From JAGLWW01 sp964640225 (lineage in GTDB: Archaea; Aenigmatarchaeota; Aenigmatarchaeia; PWEA01; JAGHBM01), in assembly GCA_964640225.1 (NCBI GenBank), contig CAZXFI010000002.1, forward strand, positions 1-64,000: DNA of 64,000 nucleotides, given 5' to 3'. This document shows positions 49,158-57,403 of this stretch, in pieces. A model generated the notes under the pieces. That model saw only the letters and a list, made by a program, of their open reading frames with translations. It was not told the origin of the DNA and did no database searches. The position numbers and the translations under genes were made by a program. The stretch's first letter is position 1; every line of letters starts with the position of its first letter.

Positions 49158-49225
49158 AAAATTAATAAAAAAGGCAGGTTTAAAAGCTTTTAAAGCATGT
49201 CACATCTTTAAAGTGGTTAAAATAG

Positions 49226-49337
49226 AAAGATTTAAATACTTTTAGGTAGTAACATATTGTATTGCAACTTTCGTTGCAAATATCTGGAACCTTGTTTCAG
49301 ATATACCCAAACACCACACCCGAGAGGCATTTTTGCC
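49226..49337 (+). ncRNA. Candidate small structured RNA between taw1 and RNase Z
   Basis: A strong promoter-like GATTTAAATACTTTT (49229-49243) predicts a start near 49256. Downstream are three hairpins without coding potential: TTGCAAC-TTTC-GTTGCAA (49262-49279), ATATCTG/CAGATAT (49280-49304, inner AAC/GTT) and GGC-ATTTTT-GCC (49326-49337). The transcript would run into the 3' end of the RNase Z gene in antisense. It might instead be a short leader or terminator array. No box C/D or H/ACA set is complete. Confidence 0.35.
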
Positions 49338-49349
49338 GATGACCCATAA

Positions 49350-50273
49350 TTACCCCAGTTCTATTTCCTTCAGGTCGTGGGAAGCTTCCGTTTTCGGAAA
49401 AAATTTTCTTGCCTCCTTTTGCAACGCTTTTATGTTCCTGTATCTTCTGGAAAAATGCGTAATAACGAGCCTCTTAACGCCGGCCTCTTTGGCTATTCTG
49501 GCGGCCTCCGTCACACTTGTGTGCCTTCTTTTTAAATATTCTTTCTTTTCAGAAATCTCGTCTTCCATGAAGGTCCCGTCATGTATGAGCAGGTCGGCAT
49601 TCCTGGCCAGGCTTTCCAGGCCTTTGCACGGTGCGGTATCCCCGGAATAAACTATTTTTTTGCCGGGAGTCCTGACGGCCAAGTCCCTTATTCCCACGGT
49701 CTTCCCGCCGTGTCTTATTTTTCCCTTTTTCTTCAGCTCCTCCAGAACGGGCCCCTCCTCAAGCCCCAGTTTTCTGGCCTTTTTCATGTCTATGTTCCAT
49801 CTGTCTTTCTCCTCCAGGCAGTATGCCACTGCAGGAACCGAGTGCTTCACGGGCACGGAGAGTATCTTGTAGTCTTCGTTCTCAAAAATTTTTGATATGT
49901 CCTTTCCCTCAAAATTCACGTCAACGGCTTCCAGCTCAAAGCCGAAATCCCAGTAGCTCAGCTCCGAGAAGGCGTCTATAAAGCGCGAGGCCTCTGGTCC
50001 GTAAACGGCAAGCGGTTTTTTCCTGTTCTCCAGGTTTAGGGTTTCTATCAGGCCTATAAGCCCCGCAAAATGGTCCGCGTGCCAGTGGGTTATGAAAATC
50101 CGGCTTATTTTCATAAAGTGCAAAGACGCCTCCATCATCCTGACCTGGGTCCCCTCGCCGCAGTCCCAGAGCATCGTTTCCCCGTTGTAGTCTATGAATA
50201 TGGATGGATGACCCCTTTCGGGAGTGGGTATACTGGAACCGGAACCGAGAAAAACAAGCTTTATTTTTGTCAT
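49350..50273 (-). CDS. rnz: Ribonuclease Z
   Basis: 307 residues of the short RNase Z form. Beta-lactamase motif HWHADH, with further zinc ligands in PVKHSVPAVAY, VYSGDTAPC, DGTFMED and the C-terminal THFSRRY. It cleaves the 3' trailer of pre-tRNAs. The N-terminus KIKLVFLGSGSSIPTPERGHPS matches the family. Divergent from the AMMECR1-like gene over 38 bases. Confidence 0.94.
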   Translation of the reverse strand: MTKIKLVFLGSGSSIPTPERGHPSIFIDYNGETMLWDCGEGTQVRMMEASLHFMKISRIFITHWHADHFAGLIGLIETLNLENRKKPLAVYGPEASRFIDAFSELSYWDFGFELEAVDVNFEGKDISKIFENEDYKILSVPVKHSVPAVAYCLEEKDRWNIDMKKARKLGLEEGPVLEELKKKGKIRHGGKTVGIRDLAVRTPGKKIVYSGDTAPCKGLESLARNADLLIHDGTFMEDEISEKKEYLKRRHTSVTEAARIAKEAGVKRLVITHFSRRYRNIKALQKEARKFFPKTEASHDLKEIELG

Positions 50274-50311
50274 GATTTTAATTTAATAAAGAGTATATTT
50301 AAGTGAGTGTT

Positions 50312-52051
50312 ATGAAGTTCAGGAAAGTCTACCTGCTTTTTTCAATACTGCTTCTTTACAGCGTGATTATGGCGGTCAGCCTTCCCGAAACCGAGAAAAT
50401 CCACACGGAGACCGAGCCGCTCGGCGAAAAGCAGGTCATTGCTCTTTATGCCTACCACGTGCTAGACAGCAAGTTCGGACTAAATTCCACTTATGAAAGG
50501 GGTATCGCAGACAGGGATTTTGATATGATGTTCCTGACAATAATGCACAACAACTCCATAAAGTGCTGCATGAGCGGAACCGGCAGCAATTTTTCCCTCT
50601 ACACAGAGGAGGCCGTGGAAAACTGCATAAACGACGAGAGGTTTGGAGGGATTCTGAAAAAAGAGGAAACAGGCAACGCTGAGCTTGTGTTCAATTTTCT
50701 TTCAAACAGGACGCGCATAAACGGGACGCTCAAAAATCTGGAGAAGGAGATAGAATTGGGAATACATGGCATAGAGGTTGAAAAGGAGGGAAAAAGAGCT
50801 TTTTTCAAGGAATCCGTTCCCATAACCAAGAATTACGACCTGGAAAAAACCATGGAGAGGCTCTGCCAGAAGGCGGGGCTTGACTCTGCCTGCTACGAAG
50901 ACCCGCAGACGGAGATTTACAGGTACGACACGGAGACCTTCAAGAGTGACAGGGAAAGCGTGGAAGACCTCTACAGGTACAACGTTCTTATGGAAACGGA
51001 TGATATAGACAATGAAATGCTTTATGAAAGGGTTTCAATGGCTAGGTCCTGGTTCCTGAAAAACATCAACAACGGCACCGGAATCCTGGAATACGTTTAC
51101 TACCCCAGCCTGGATGAATACTCGCCTGACAACAACCACGTCAGGCAGCTTGCCACGCTTTGGGCGATGAGCAAGGCCAGTAACTTCCTCAACGACACCG
51201 CCCTCAACCGGGTTGCGGAAAACACGCTTGATTTTTACCTTGGTTACAGGGTATGTAGGGAAGACTATTGCTATTTGGAAATAGAGAACAGGTCCAAGCT
51301 GGCATACAGCGCATTCCTTATTCTTGCCCTGATAAACAACCCGGATTACCCTGAGAGCAAGGAGCTGCAGGAATCCTTTGCAAGGGGAATCCTTTCCCTG
51401 CAGAACGGAGACGGCTCCTTCAGAACTTATTTTCTTTCAAATTCCACCAGCGGAACGGATTATTACCCCGGTGAGGCCATGCTTTCACTCATGACGCTTT
51501 ACCGGAACACGGGGAAAACCGCGTACCTTGACTCCGTTATAAAGGCTTTTCCTTATTACAGGGATTACTGGAGAGGGAACAAGAACACTGCCTTTGTTCC
51601 GTGGCATTCGCAAACCTACCTGCTCCTGTACAATGAGACCGAAAACCCGGAAGTAGCTGATTTCGTGTTTGAGATGAATGACTGGCTGATTCTAAACTAC
51701 CAGATAAGGGAGAGCGAATACGCGGACGAGATAGGGGGTTTTCCGAAAGGCAAACCCAGGAATTCCGCCTCCTCTTATCTTGAGGGGATAAACGACGCCT
51801 ACGTTCTTGCAAAAATACTAGGAGACGGATACCATTCGCAAAAATACGGGGATTCCGTTAGGGAGGGAACGCGCTTCATACTTCTCACGCAGTACACGAA
51901 GGACAACGCCTTCTACATAAGCAACCAGGAGCGCGCAATCGGGGGCTTCAGGCACTCCCTTGAAAGGAACGACCAGAGGAACGATTACACACAGCACGCA
52001 GTGATGGCTCTCATGAAGGCTTATAAAAACGGAATTTTCAACGCGAGGTGA
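50312..52051 (+). CDS. Exported AMMECR1-like domain fused to alpha/alpha toroid domain
   Basis: 579 residues. N-terminal signal or anchor (FRKVYLLFSILLLYSVIMAV). Residues about 35-215 align to AMMECR1: IKCCMSGTGSNFSLYTEEAV and CINDERFGGI replace the RGCIGT and DPRF motifs, and LEKEIELGIHGIEVEKEGKRAFF plus LCQKAGLDSACYEDPQTEIYRY match the core. Residues 230-579 show repeated helical hairpins (ARSWFLKNINN, ATLWAMSKASNFL, FARGILSLQNGDGSFRTYF, YTQHAVMALMKAY) like a six-hairpin glycosidase or terpene-cyclase toroid. AMMECR1 function is unknown. GTG at 50303 is an alternative start. Confidence 0.7.
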   Translation: MKFRKVYLLFSILLLYSVIMAVSLPETEKIHTETEPLGEKQVIALYAYHVLDSKFGLNSTYERGIADRDFDMMFLTIMHNNSIKCCMSGTGSNFSLYTEEAVENCINDERFGGILKKEETGNAELVFNFLSNRTRINGTLKNLEKEIELGIHGIEVEKEGKRAFFKESVPITKNYDLEKTMERLCQKAGLDSACYEDPQTEIYRYDTETFKSDRESVEDLYRYNVLMETDDIDNEMLYERVSMARSWFLKNINNGTGILEYVYYPSLDEYSPDNNHVRQLATLWAMSKASNFLNDTALNRVAENTLDFYLGYRVCREDYCYLEIENRSKLAYSAFLILALINNPDYPESKELQESFARGILSLQNGDGSFRTYFLSNSTSGTDYYPGEAMLSLMTLYRNTGKTAYLDSVIKAFPYYRDYWRGNKNTAFVPWHSQTYLLLYNETENPEVADFVFEMNDWLILNYQIRESEYADEIGGFPKGKPRNSASSYLEGINDAYVLAKILGDGYHSQKYGDSVREGTRFILLTQYTKDNAFYISNQERAIGGFRHSLERNDQRNDYTQHAVMALMKAYKNGIFNAR

Positions 52052-52055
52052 TTGT

Positions 52056-52544
52056 TTGTCTAAGAAGCTGGTGGTTTTTTATTCGTTTGAGGGAAACACC
52101 AAGTTTGTGGCCGAGGCCATAGCAAGGTCCGCCGGATGCGATTTGTTGGAGCTAAAACCCGAGAAAGAAATAAAAACAAGGGGTTTCATGAAATATTTCT
52201 GGGGAGGCCGGCAGGTAATAATGAAGAAAAAACCGAAACTCCTTCCGCTCGGCAAGAAACCGGAGGGCTACGACCTGCTTTTCATAGGCACTCCCGTGTG
52301 GGCGTCCAACTTTGCGCCTGCCTTGAGGACTTTCCTGTCCGAAAACAGACTCAAAGGCAAGAAAATAGCGCTTTTCTGCTGCTACGGAGGCAGCCCGGGA
52401 GAAGCGCTGGAAAACATGAAGAAAGAGCTTGCCGGTAATTCCATAATAGGGGAAATCGGCTTCAAGGAGCCAAAAAACAGCGGGGAAAGCAGGAAAAAAG
52501 CCGAAGAATGGGCCAGAAAGATGATTTCCGGGGCAGGTTTATGA
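52056..52544 (+). CDS. Flavodoxin-family protein
   Basis: 162 residues. FMN phosphate loop YSFEGNTKFVAEAI (S-x-x-G-N-T), GTPVWASNFAPALRTFL and ALFCCYGGSPGEALENM give the flavodoxin fold. It likely carries electrons or acts as an NAD(P)H:FMN-type reductase. Start is TTG with GAGGTGAT a few bases before it, because no ATG lies near the conserved first strand. Its end overlaps the Sua5 start by ATGA. Confidence 0.85.
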   Translation: MSKKLVVFYSFEGNTKFVAEAIARSAGCDLLELKPEKEIKTRGFMKYFWGGRQVIMKKKPKLLPLGKKPEGYDLLFIGTPVWASNFAPALRTFLSENRLKGKKIALFCCYGGSPGEALENMKKELAGNSIIGEIGFKEPKNSGESRKKAEEWARKMISGAGL

Positions 52545-53071
52545 TTCTCACAAAGGAAGACTCGGGCAGGATAAAAGGGCTAATGCTGGAAGGCCTGGTG
52601 TTTATATACCCAACGGACACAATTTACGGCCTGGGCTGCGACGCCACCAGCGAGAAGTCCGTGAAGAGGATTAGGGACATGAAAAAACGCGAAAAAAAGC
52701 CCTTTTCCGTGATAGCCCCCTCAAAAAAATGGATTCTGGAGAACTGTTTTGCGGAAAAAGAGGACCTTGTAAAACTGCCAGGCCCTTATACGCTTGTACT
52801 TAAACTCAAGAGAAAATGCGTGGCATCAGGTGTGAACCCGGGATTGGAGACACTAGGCGTGCGCATCCCCGACCACTGGTTTTCAAAGACCGTGGGGGAG
52901 GCCGGAATCCCTGTGGTAACCACTTCCGTCAACGTTTCCAGCCAAAAATTCATGACATCAATTGACAACATTGACGTTAAAATAAGAAAATTAGTGGACT
53001 TCATTGTTTATGAGGGCCCCTTGCGCGGTAGCCCTTCGGAAATAATTAACCTGACCGCAAAAACGCACTAG
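52541..53071 (+). CDS. sua5: Threonylcarbamoyl-AMP synthase (Sua5/YciO/YrdC)
   Basis: 176 residues with the KxR-S/T-N YrdC core: GLVFIYPTDTIYGLGCDATSEKSVKRIRDMKKREKKPFSV, GPYTLVLKLKRKC, LGVRIPDHWFSKTV and TTSVNVSSQKF. It makes threonylcarbamoyl-AMP for the t6A37 modification of ANN-decoding tRNAs. It lacks the Sua5 C-terminal domain, so it is the short YrdC type. The ATG overlaps the flavodoxin stop; its end overlaps asnS by four bases. Confidence 0.88.
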   Translation: MILTKEDSGRIKGLMLEGLVFIYPTDTIYGLGCDATSEKSVKRIRDMKKREKKPFSVIAPSKKWILENCFAEKEDLVKLPGPYTLVLKLKRKCVASGVNPGLETLGVRIPDHWFSKTVGEAGIPVVTTSVNVSSQKFMTSIDNIDVKIRKLVDFIVYEGPLRGSPSEIINLTAKTH

Positions 53072-54357
53072 GGCTTGTACCTTTTCGCCGTTCTGGGAAA
53101 GGGGATGGCGTCCCTTATGTGATCCAGCTTGCAAATCCACTGGATTACTCGCTCAGTTCCCAATCCGAACCCGGAGTGGGGAACGCTCCCGTAGCGCCTT
53201 GTTTCCAGGTAAAAATCATAATCCTTAACGTCTTCCCCTTTGCTTTTTAGGGATTTTTTAAGTTCCTCTGTGTCCAGGTCGCGCTCCGAACCCCCTACTA
53301 TCTCTATCCCCAGTTCCGGGCACAGGATGTCATAGCACCTTGCGGTTTTCGGGTTTTCCGGGTCTTTGGGCTTGTAGAAGGCCATTATATCCTTGGGGTA
53401 GTGAGTAACAATCAGGGGTTTTTTGTAGTGGGTCATGAGCTGCTTTTCTTCCAGGGTTCTCAGGTCCTTGCCCCATTTCACGTCTATGCCATCCTTCTTC
53501 AGGATTTTCAGGGCTTCTGTGTACGTTATTCTGGGAAAAGGGGGTTTTATTGTCAGGAGCTCTTTGGGATCCCTTCCCAAAACCTCCAGCTCCTTCTTAC
53601 ATTCCTTGGCGACCTTAAGGCATACGTGCGAAATCAGGTCCTCGCTAATCTTTATGCAACAGTCCAGATCGCACCAGGCCATTTCCGCCTCAGTCATCCA
53701 GAACTCGGTTAGGTGCCTGCTTGTCCTGCTTTTTTCGGCGCGGAACGTTGGCGCTATCGTGAAGATTTTTTCCAATCCGAACAGGATGGACTCGGCATAA
53801 AGCTGCCAAGTCTGCGAGAGAAAAGCCTTTTCTTTGTAGTATTTGACTTCAAACAGGGTCGGGCCCTCCTCTGCGCCTCCGGGTATTAGTATAGGGGAAT
53901 GCGTTTCGTAAAACCCTTCCCCACGGAAATATTCTCTTATTGCCTCAAAAACCTTTGACCTGACTTTCATTGCATTGGTGATTTTCTGGGATCTTACCCA
54001 TAGATGGCGCACATCCATCAGAAATTCCTCGCTAAGGTCGCGGCCTATGGGGAAAGTTTCTGCAAGGTGCACCACTTCCAATTCCTTGCCGGAGACCTCA
54101 AAGCCTCCCGGAGCCCGCTTGTCTTCCCTGACCTCGCCTTTTATTTTGATCGAGGACTCAATTGTCAAAGACTCGACTTTTTTGAAAACCTCATCCCCGA
54201 CTTCCTTTTTCTTGAAAGTGCACTGCACAATGCCGGATGAATCCCTGATTAAGGCGAAAACAACGTCTTTTGAAACCCTGTGCCTGTACACCCAGCCCCT
54301 TATATGGGCTTTTTTGGGCTTCTTTTCAAAGATATCTTCTATCTTGGTGAAGAGCAT
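53068..54357 (-). CDS. asnS: Asparaginyl-tRNA synthetase
   Basis: 429 residues, class IIb. N-terminal OB fold (HIRGWVYRHRVSKDVVFALIRDSSGIVQC), motif 2 FRAEKSRTSRHLTEFWMTEAEMAW and motif 3 YGSVPHSGFGLGTERVIQWICKLDHIRDAIPFPR. The GGAEEGPTLFEVKYY loop and the RRYGSVPHSGF segment favour AsnRS over AspRS. Direct charging of tRNA-Asn is implied. The promoter overlaps that of the divergent permease: only 32 bases lie between the two start codons. Confidence 0.88.
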   Translation of the reverse strand: MLFTKIEDIFEKKPKKAHIRGWVYRHRVSKDVVFALIRDSSGIVQCTFKKKEVGDEVFKKVESLTIESSIKIKGEVREDKRAPGGFEVSGKELEVVHLAETFPIGRDLSEEFLMDVRHLWVRSQKITNAMKVRSKVFEAIREYFRGEGFYETHSPILIPGGAEEGPTLFEVKYYKEKAFLSQTWQLYAESILFGLEKIFTIAPTFRAEKSRTSRHLTEFWMTEAEMAWCDLDCCIKISEDLISHVCLKVAKECKKELEVLGRDPKELLTIKPPFPRITYTEALKILKKDGIDVKWGKDLRTLEEKQLMTHYKKPLIVTHYPKDIMAFYKPKDPENPKTARCYDILCPELGIEIVGGSERDLDTEELKKSLKSKGEDVKDYDFYLETRRYGSVPHSGFGLGTERVIQWICKLDHIRDAIPFPRTAKRYKP

Positions 54358-54389
54358 GCTTATATTTCAGGAGAAATAAATAAAAAACT

Positions 54390-55685
54390 ATGCCGAAACT
54401 CAGGAGAGCCTTGGGGCTTTTTGAAACAAGCATTTACGGCATAGGGGTTATTCTGGGCGCCGGTATTTACGTGCTTATAGGCGAAGCGGCCGCCATTACC
54501 GGCAACTCGCTCTGGGTTTCATTTCTTCTGACTGCACTGATAGCCTCTTTCACGGGTTTCAGCTACGCCGAGCTTTCTTCCATGTATCCCAAGGCCGCCG
54601 CCGAGTACGTCTACGCGAAAAACGCCTTCAAGAACAGGAGCTTCCCGTTTGTTCTCGGGTGGCTCATAATTTTCACGGGAATATTATCCGGCTCCACTGT
54701 TGCCCTGGGCTTTGGGGGATACCTGCACAGCTTCCTTTCCGGCTTCATCATAGTTCCGGTAATCCCGCTGGCCCTGGCCCTTGTTTTCTTTCTTTCACTG
54801 CTGAATTTCTACGGAATCAAGGAATCGGCGCGATTTAACGTTATTTTAACGTTGATAGAGACATTAGGCCTGATTTTTATAATATTTCTCGGCCTGGGTT
54901 ACATTGGATCTGTGGATTACACGGAAATGCCGGCGGGGATGGGGGGAGTTTTCTCGGCCGCGGCCCTCATATTCTTTGCATACCTTGGCTTTGAGGAGAT
55001 GGCCAACATAGCCGAGGAGGCAAAAAACGCAAGGAAAACGGTGCCCCTTGCCATACTTATTTCCCTGGTTGTCACGACGATACTTTACATTCTGGTGTCC
55101 ATATCCGCTGTAAGCATACTGCCCTGGCAGGAGCTCGGACAGTCCGTTGCCCCGCTTGCGGACGTTGCCGAGGCGGCCATGCCCGGCTCTTCCCCGCTTC
55201 TCTACTTTATAGCGCTTTTCGCCACCCTGAATACGGTGCTAATAATACTTGTGGTTACTTCAAGGATGTTTTACGGGATGGGCAAGGATACAAGAATGCT
55301 CCGGTCGCTCTCCATTGTTCACAAAAAGAGAAGGACTCCCTGGATTTCGGTTTTTGTCACCATGATTTTCGTAATGGTTTTTACTCTGATAGGAGACATA
55401 GGCGTGGTCGCCCTCATAGCAGACCTGGGCTCTTTTATGATTTTCCTTCTGGTAAACGTCTCACTGATAGTTCTGAGGTACAGGAAGCCTTACACTAAAA
55501 GGCCCTTTAAAGTCCCGCTGAACATAGGAAAGTTTCCAGTTTTGCCTTTTCTGGGAATTATCTCCTGTATGTTCATGATGTTTCATTTTGACTGTTTCAC
55601 GATTCTTTTTACCGTTTCAATATTGGCCGCGGGCTTTGTCACTTTCTATTTTTATGATAAAATAACTTCACGTGATTCACTTTAG
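54390..55685 (+). CDS. APC-superfamily amino acid permease
   Basis: 431 residues with 12 membrane helices. GIGVILGAGIYVLIGEAAAITG is the unwound helix 1 motif, and FFAYLGFEEMANIAEEAKNARKTVPLAIL is the helix 6 region typical of APC transporters. ELSSMYPKAAAEYVYAKNAF follows helix 2. Likely a proton- or sodium-coupled amino acid importer; the substrate is not determinable. TATATTTCA lies about 27 bases before the ATG, within the asnS start region. Confidence 0.9.
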   Translation: MPKLRRALGLFETSIYGIGVILGAGIYVLIGEAAAITGNSLWVSFLLTALIASFTGFSYAELSSMYPKAAAEYVYAKNAFKNRSFPFVLGWLIIFTGILSGSTVALGFGGYLHSFLSGFIIVPVIPLALALVFFLSLLNFYGIKESARFNVILTLIETLGLIFIIFLGLGYIGSVDYTEMPAGMGGVFSAAALIFFAYLGFEEMANIAEEAKNARKTVPLAILISLVVTTILYILVSISAVSILPWQELGQSVAPLADVAEAAMPGSSPLLYFIALFATLNTVLIILVVTSRMFYGMGKDTRMLRSLSIVHKKRRTPWISVFVTMIFVMVFTLIGDIGVVALIADLGSFMIFLLVNVSLIVLRYRKPYTKRPFKVPLNIGKFPVLPFLGIISCMFMMFHFDCFTILFTVSILAAGFVTFYFYDKITSRDSL

Positions 55686-55723
55686 AGAGACAGAAAGCGT
55701 GACATTTGTATTCTAAAGCAACG

Positions 55724-55737
55724 AAAACTTTATAAAT
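55724..55737 (+). promoter_or_regulatory. Strong BRE/TATA promoter upstream of the structured RNA
   Basis: GAAAACTTTATAAAT matches archaeal BRE plus TATA consensus very well. The predicted start is near 55758, immediately before the first hairpin. A separate TATA-like AGTATATAAG (55955-55964) lies close to ftsZ, suggesting that ftsZ may also have its own promoter. Confidence 0.6.
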
Positions 55738-55757
55738 AGGGGACTACAAAAGAAATA

Positions 55758-55895
55758 TTGGAATCTAGATGTTTGGGCAAATTATCTAGATTTAATAACC
55801 AACTTCACACGTTCACTTCAAATTTTTGGGCGAATTTGAAGCTAGTGTGACACACACTTTTTGGGCATTTATTAGGGCTAGTTATTAAGCTTTTT
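55758..55895 (+). ncRNA. Candidate structured RNA with three TTTGGGC loop motifs, upstream of ftsZ
   Basis: No open frame is present. Hairpin 1: AATCTAGAT/ATCTAGATT (55762-55792) with TTTGGGC in its loop. Hairpin 2: TCACAC/GTGTGA outer and CTTCAAATT/AATTTGAAG inner (55805-55850) with loop TTTGGGCG. A third TTTGGGC (55860-55866) is unpaired. A long-range stem TAATAAC/GTTATTA (55793-55799 with 55881-55887) encloses hairpin 2 and the third motif. GCTTTTTCT at 55889-55897 could terminate it. It could be a free RNA of about 140 bases or the structured leader of ftsZ. Confidence 0.6.
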
Positions 55896-55926
55896 CTAAA
55901 GAAGATAGTGTTTGCTATCTAAAAAG
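55889..55926 (+). terminator. Hairpin and T-rich element between structured RNA and ftsZ
   Basis: GCTTTTTCT is followed by hairpin AGATAG-TGTTTG-CTATCT (55903-55920), bounded by CTTTTT and AAAAAG. It may end the upstream RNA or be part of the ftsZ leader. Confidence 0.35.
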
Positions 55927-55977
55927 TATTTCGCTATAAGGAAATATATGTTTTAGTATATAAGAGAGGTGGAGTGG

Positions 55978-57099
55978 ATGGATTCAATGATTCAAAAAGC
56001 ATTTGAAAAAACTTTTGAAAAAAATTCTGAGCAGAAATGTCTTAACCAGAGTTTTGACAGCCAGAGGATTGAGGAGGAATTTAATATAGATTTCAGGCAG
56101 GCAAGGATTTGCGTGATAGGCGCCGGGGGTGCGGGAAACAACACGGTGAGCACCCTGACCGACATGGGAATTGAAGGCGCGCAGACAATTGCCGTAAACA
56201 CGGACGCCAAGCACCTGAGCGTCACTAAATCAGGAAAAAAACTTCTTATAGGCAAAGAAACAACAAGAGGCCTCGGCGCGGGAGGATACCCTGGAATAGG
56301 CAAGAAAGCCGCCGAGGAATCAAAGAAGGAAATAAAGGAAATCCTTGAAGGAGTGGATATGATTTTTATAACATGCGGCCTGGGAGGAGGAACAGGTACG
56401 GGCTGCGCTCCAGTGATAGCTGAGATAGCAAAGAGTATGGGAGCAATAGTCATAGGAACGGTTACAATGCCGTTCAAGATGGAGGGAACCAGAATTCACA
56501 AGGCCGAGGAGGGCCTTATGGAGCTCAGGAAGGTCTCGGACACAGTGATAGTGATAGAGAACCAGAAGCTCCTGCAGTACGCGGGAGACCTCCCGCTGAA
56601 GCAGGCCTTTGCCGTAGCCGACGAGCTTATCTCAACCATGATAAAGGGAATAACAGAAACCATAACCCAGCCCTCCCTGGTGAATCTTGACTACGCCGAT
56701 GTAAAGGCCATAATGCACAGCGGAGGGGTTGCCGCAATAGGAGTCGGAGACGCGGATTCCTCCAACAGGGCAAAAGAAGCGATAGAGAAGGCTCTCAAAC
56801 ATCCCTTGCTGGAGATGGAGGTAAGCGGCGCGAACGGCGCCATAGTCCAGATAATAGGAGGGGATGATCTCAAGCTGGACGAGATAAACACCATAGGAGA
56901 AACCGTTTACAAAAGAATGAACCCGGAAGCGCAGGTCATATGGGGTGCAAGGGTTTTGCCTGAATTTGCAGGCAAGATACACGTGATAACCATAATAACA
57001 GGAGTGAAAAGCCCCTACATACTGGGACCTGTACAAAGGGAGAGCTTGGGCACCGAAAAGAACCCGGTAAACGAGTTGGGAATACCGGTGCTTAACTAA
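55978..57099 (+). CDS. ftsZ: Cell division GTPase FtsZ
   Basis: 373 residues. GTP-binding motifs: VIGAGGAGNNTVSTL (T1), NTDAKHL (T3), GLGGGTGTGCAPVIAEIAKS (tubulin signature) and the T7 region NLDYADVKAIM with catalytic acids. An N-terminal extension of about 40 residues is typical of archaeal FtsZ1/FtsZ2. The C-terminus is short (NELGIPVLN). It polymerises into the division ring. The start is the ATG with AGAGGTGG six bases before it; a GTG nine bases upstream would merge with that ribosome binding site. Confidence 0.95.
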   Translation: MDSMIQKAFEKTFEKNSEQKCLNQSFDSQRIEEEFNIDFRQARICVIGAGGAGNNTVSTLTDMGIEGAQTIAVNTDAKHLSVTKSGKKLLIGKETTRGLGAGGYPGIGKKAAEESKKEIKEILEGVDMIFITCGLGGGTGTGCAPVIAEIAKSMGAIVIGTVTMPFKMEGTRIHKAEEGLMELRKVSDTVIVIENQKLLQYAGDLPLKQAFAVADELISTMIKGITETITQPSLVNLDYADVKAIMHSGGVAAIGVGDADSSNRAKEAIEKALKHPLLEMEVSGANGAIVQIIGGDDLKLDEINTIGETVYKRMNPEAQVIWGARVLPEFAGKIHVITIITGVKSPYILGPVQRESLGTEKNPVNELGIPVLN

Positions 57100-57153
57100 A
57101 TCAAAGTCATTCGATGATGTTGGAACGAGAGTTCCAAGAGCCGAATGCAACCA
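57098..57153 (+). other. Hairpin and 20-bp direct repeat after ftsZ
   Basis: AAATCAAAGTCATTCGATGA occurs at 57098-57117, 57154-57173 and, beyond the N run, 57309-57328. Between the first two is a strong hairpin, TTGGAAC-GAGA-GTTCCAA, nested in CATTCG/CGAATG. It may be the ftsZ 3' end or the edge of a repeat array. Confidence 0.5.
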
Positions 57154-57353
57154 AAATCAAAGTCATTCGATGACACACCCCCACACACTGGGAAGGGCNN
57201 NNNNNNNNNNNNNNNNNNNNNNNNNNNNNNNNNNNNNNNNNNNNNNNNNNNNNNNNNNNNNNNNNNNNNNNNNNNNNNNNNNNNNNNNNNNNNNNNNNAA
57301 TGCAACCAAAATCAAAGTCATTCGATGACACACCCCCACACACTGGGAAGGGC
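57144..57353. other. Assembly join: 100 N flanked by identical 55-mers
   Basis: The 55 bases at 57144-57198 are identical to 57299-57353, with exactly 100 N between them. This is the mark of a de Bruijn assembler with k of 55 whose two contigs share an end k-mer and were scaffolded. The real sequence may be continuous with one copy, or a repeat array of unknown length may lie here. Confidence 0.85.
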
Positions 57354-57382
57354 GGGCAAGTGTTACCACTCTACCGCCCTTT
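57346..57382 (-). other. GC-rich hairpin resembling a tRNA-Gly 5' half
   Basis: On the plus strand AAGGGCGG pairs with CCGCCCTT around GTG-TTAC-CAC and is followed by TCCTTTTTA, so it could be a terminator. On the minus strand it reads GGGCGGTAGAGTGGTAACAC then TTGCCCGCCCTTCCCA, close to the D-arm and CCC anticodon region of archaeal tRNA-Gly, but the D-stem is incomplete and no T-arm or 3' acceptor follows before the join. It is left as unresolved. Confidence 0.3.
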
Positions 57383-57403
57383 CCTTTTTACCCCCTGATT
57401 AGT

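Noticed and set aside
55758..55895. Box C/D, H/ACA, SRP or RNase P RNA
   Set aside because: No paired RTGATGA/CTGA boxes, no kink-turn plus ACA set, and too short for SRP or RNase P RNA; the loops do not match their conserved cores.
57144..57353. Genuine 55-bp duplication around a gap
   Set aside because: Equal length to a common assembler k-mer and exactly 100 N indicate a scaffolding artefact.
57346..57382. Complete tRNA-Gly on the minus strand
   Set aside because: The D-stem is incomplete and no T-arm or 3' acceptor is found before the assembly join; the same bases form a simple terminator-like hairpin.
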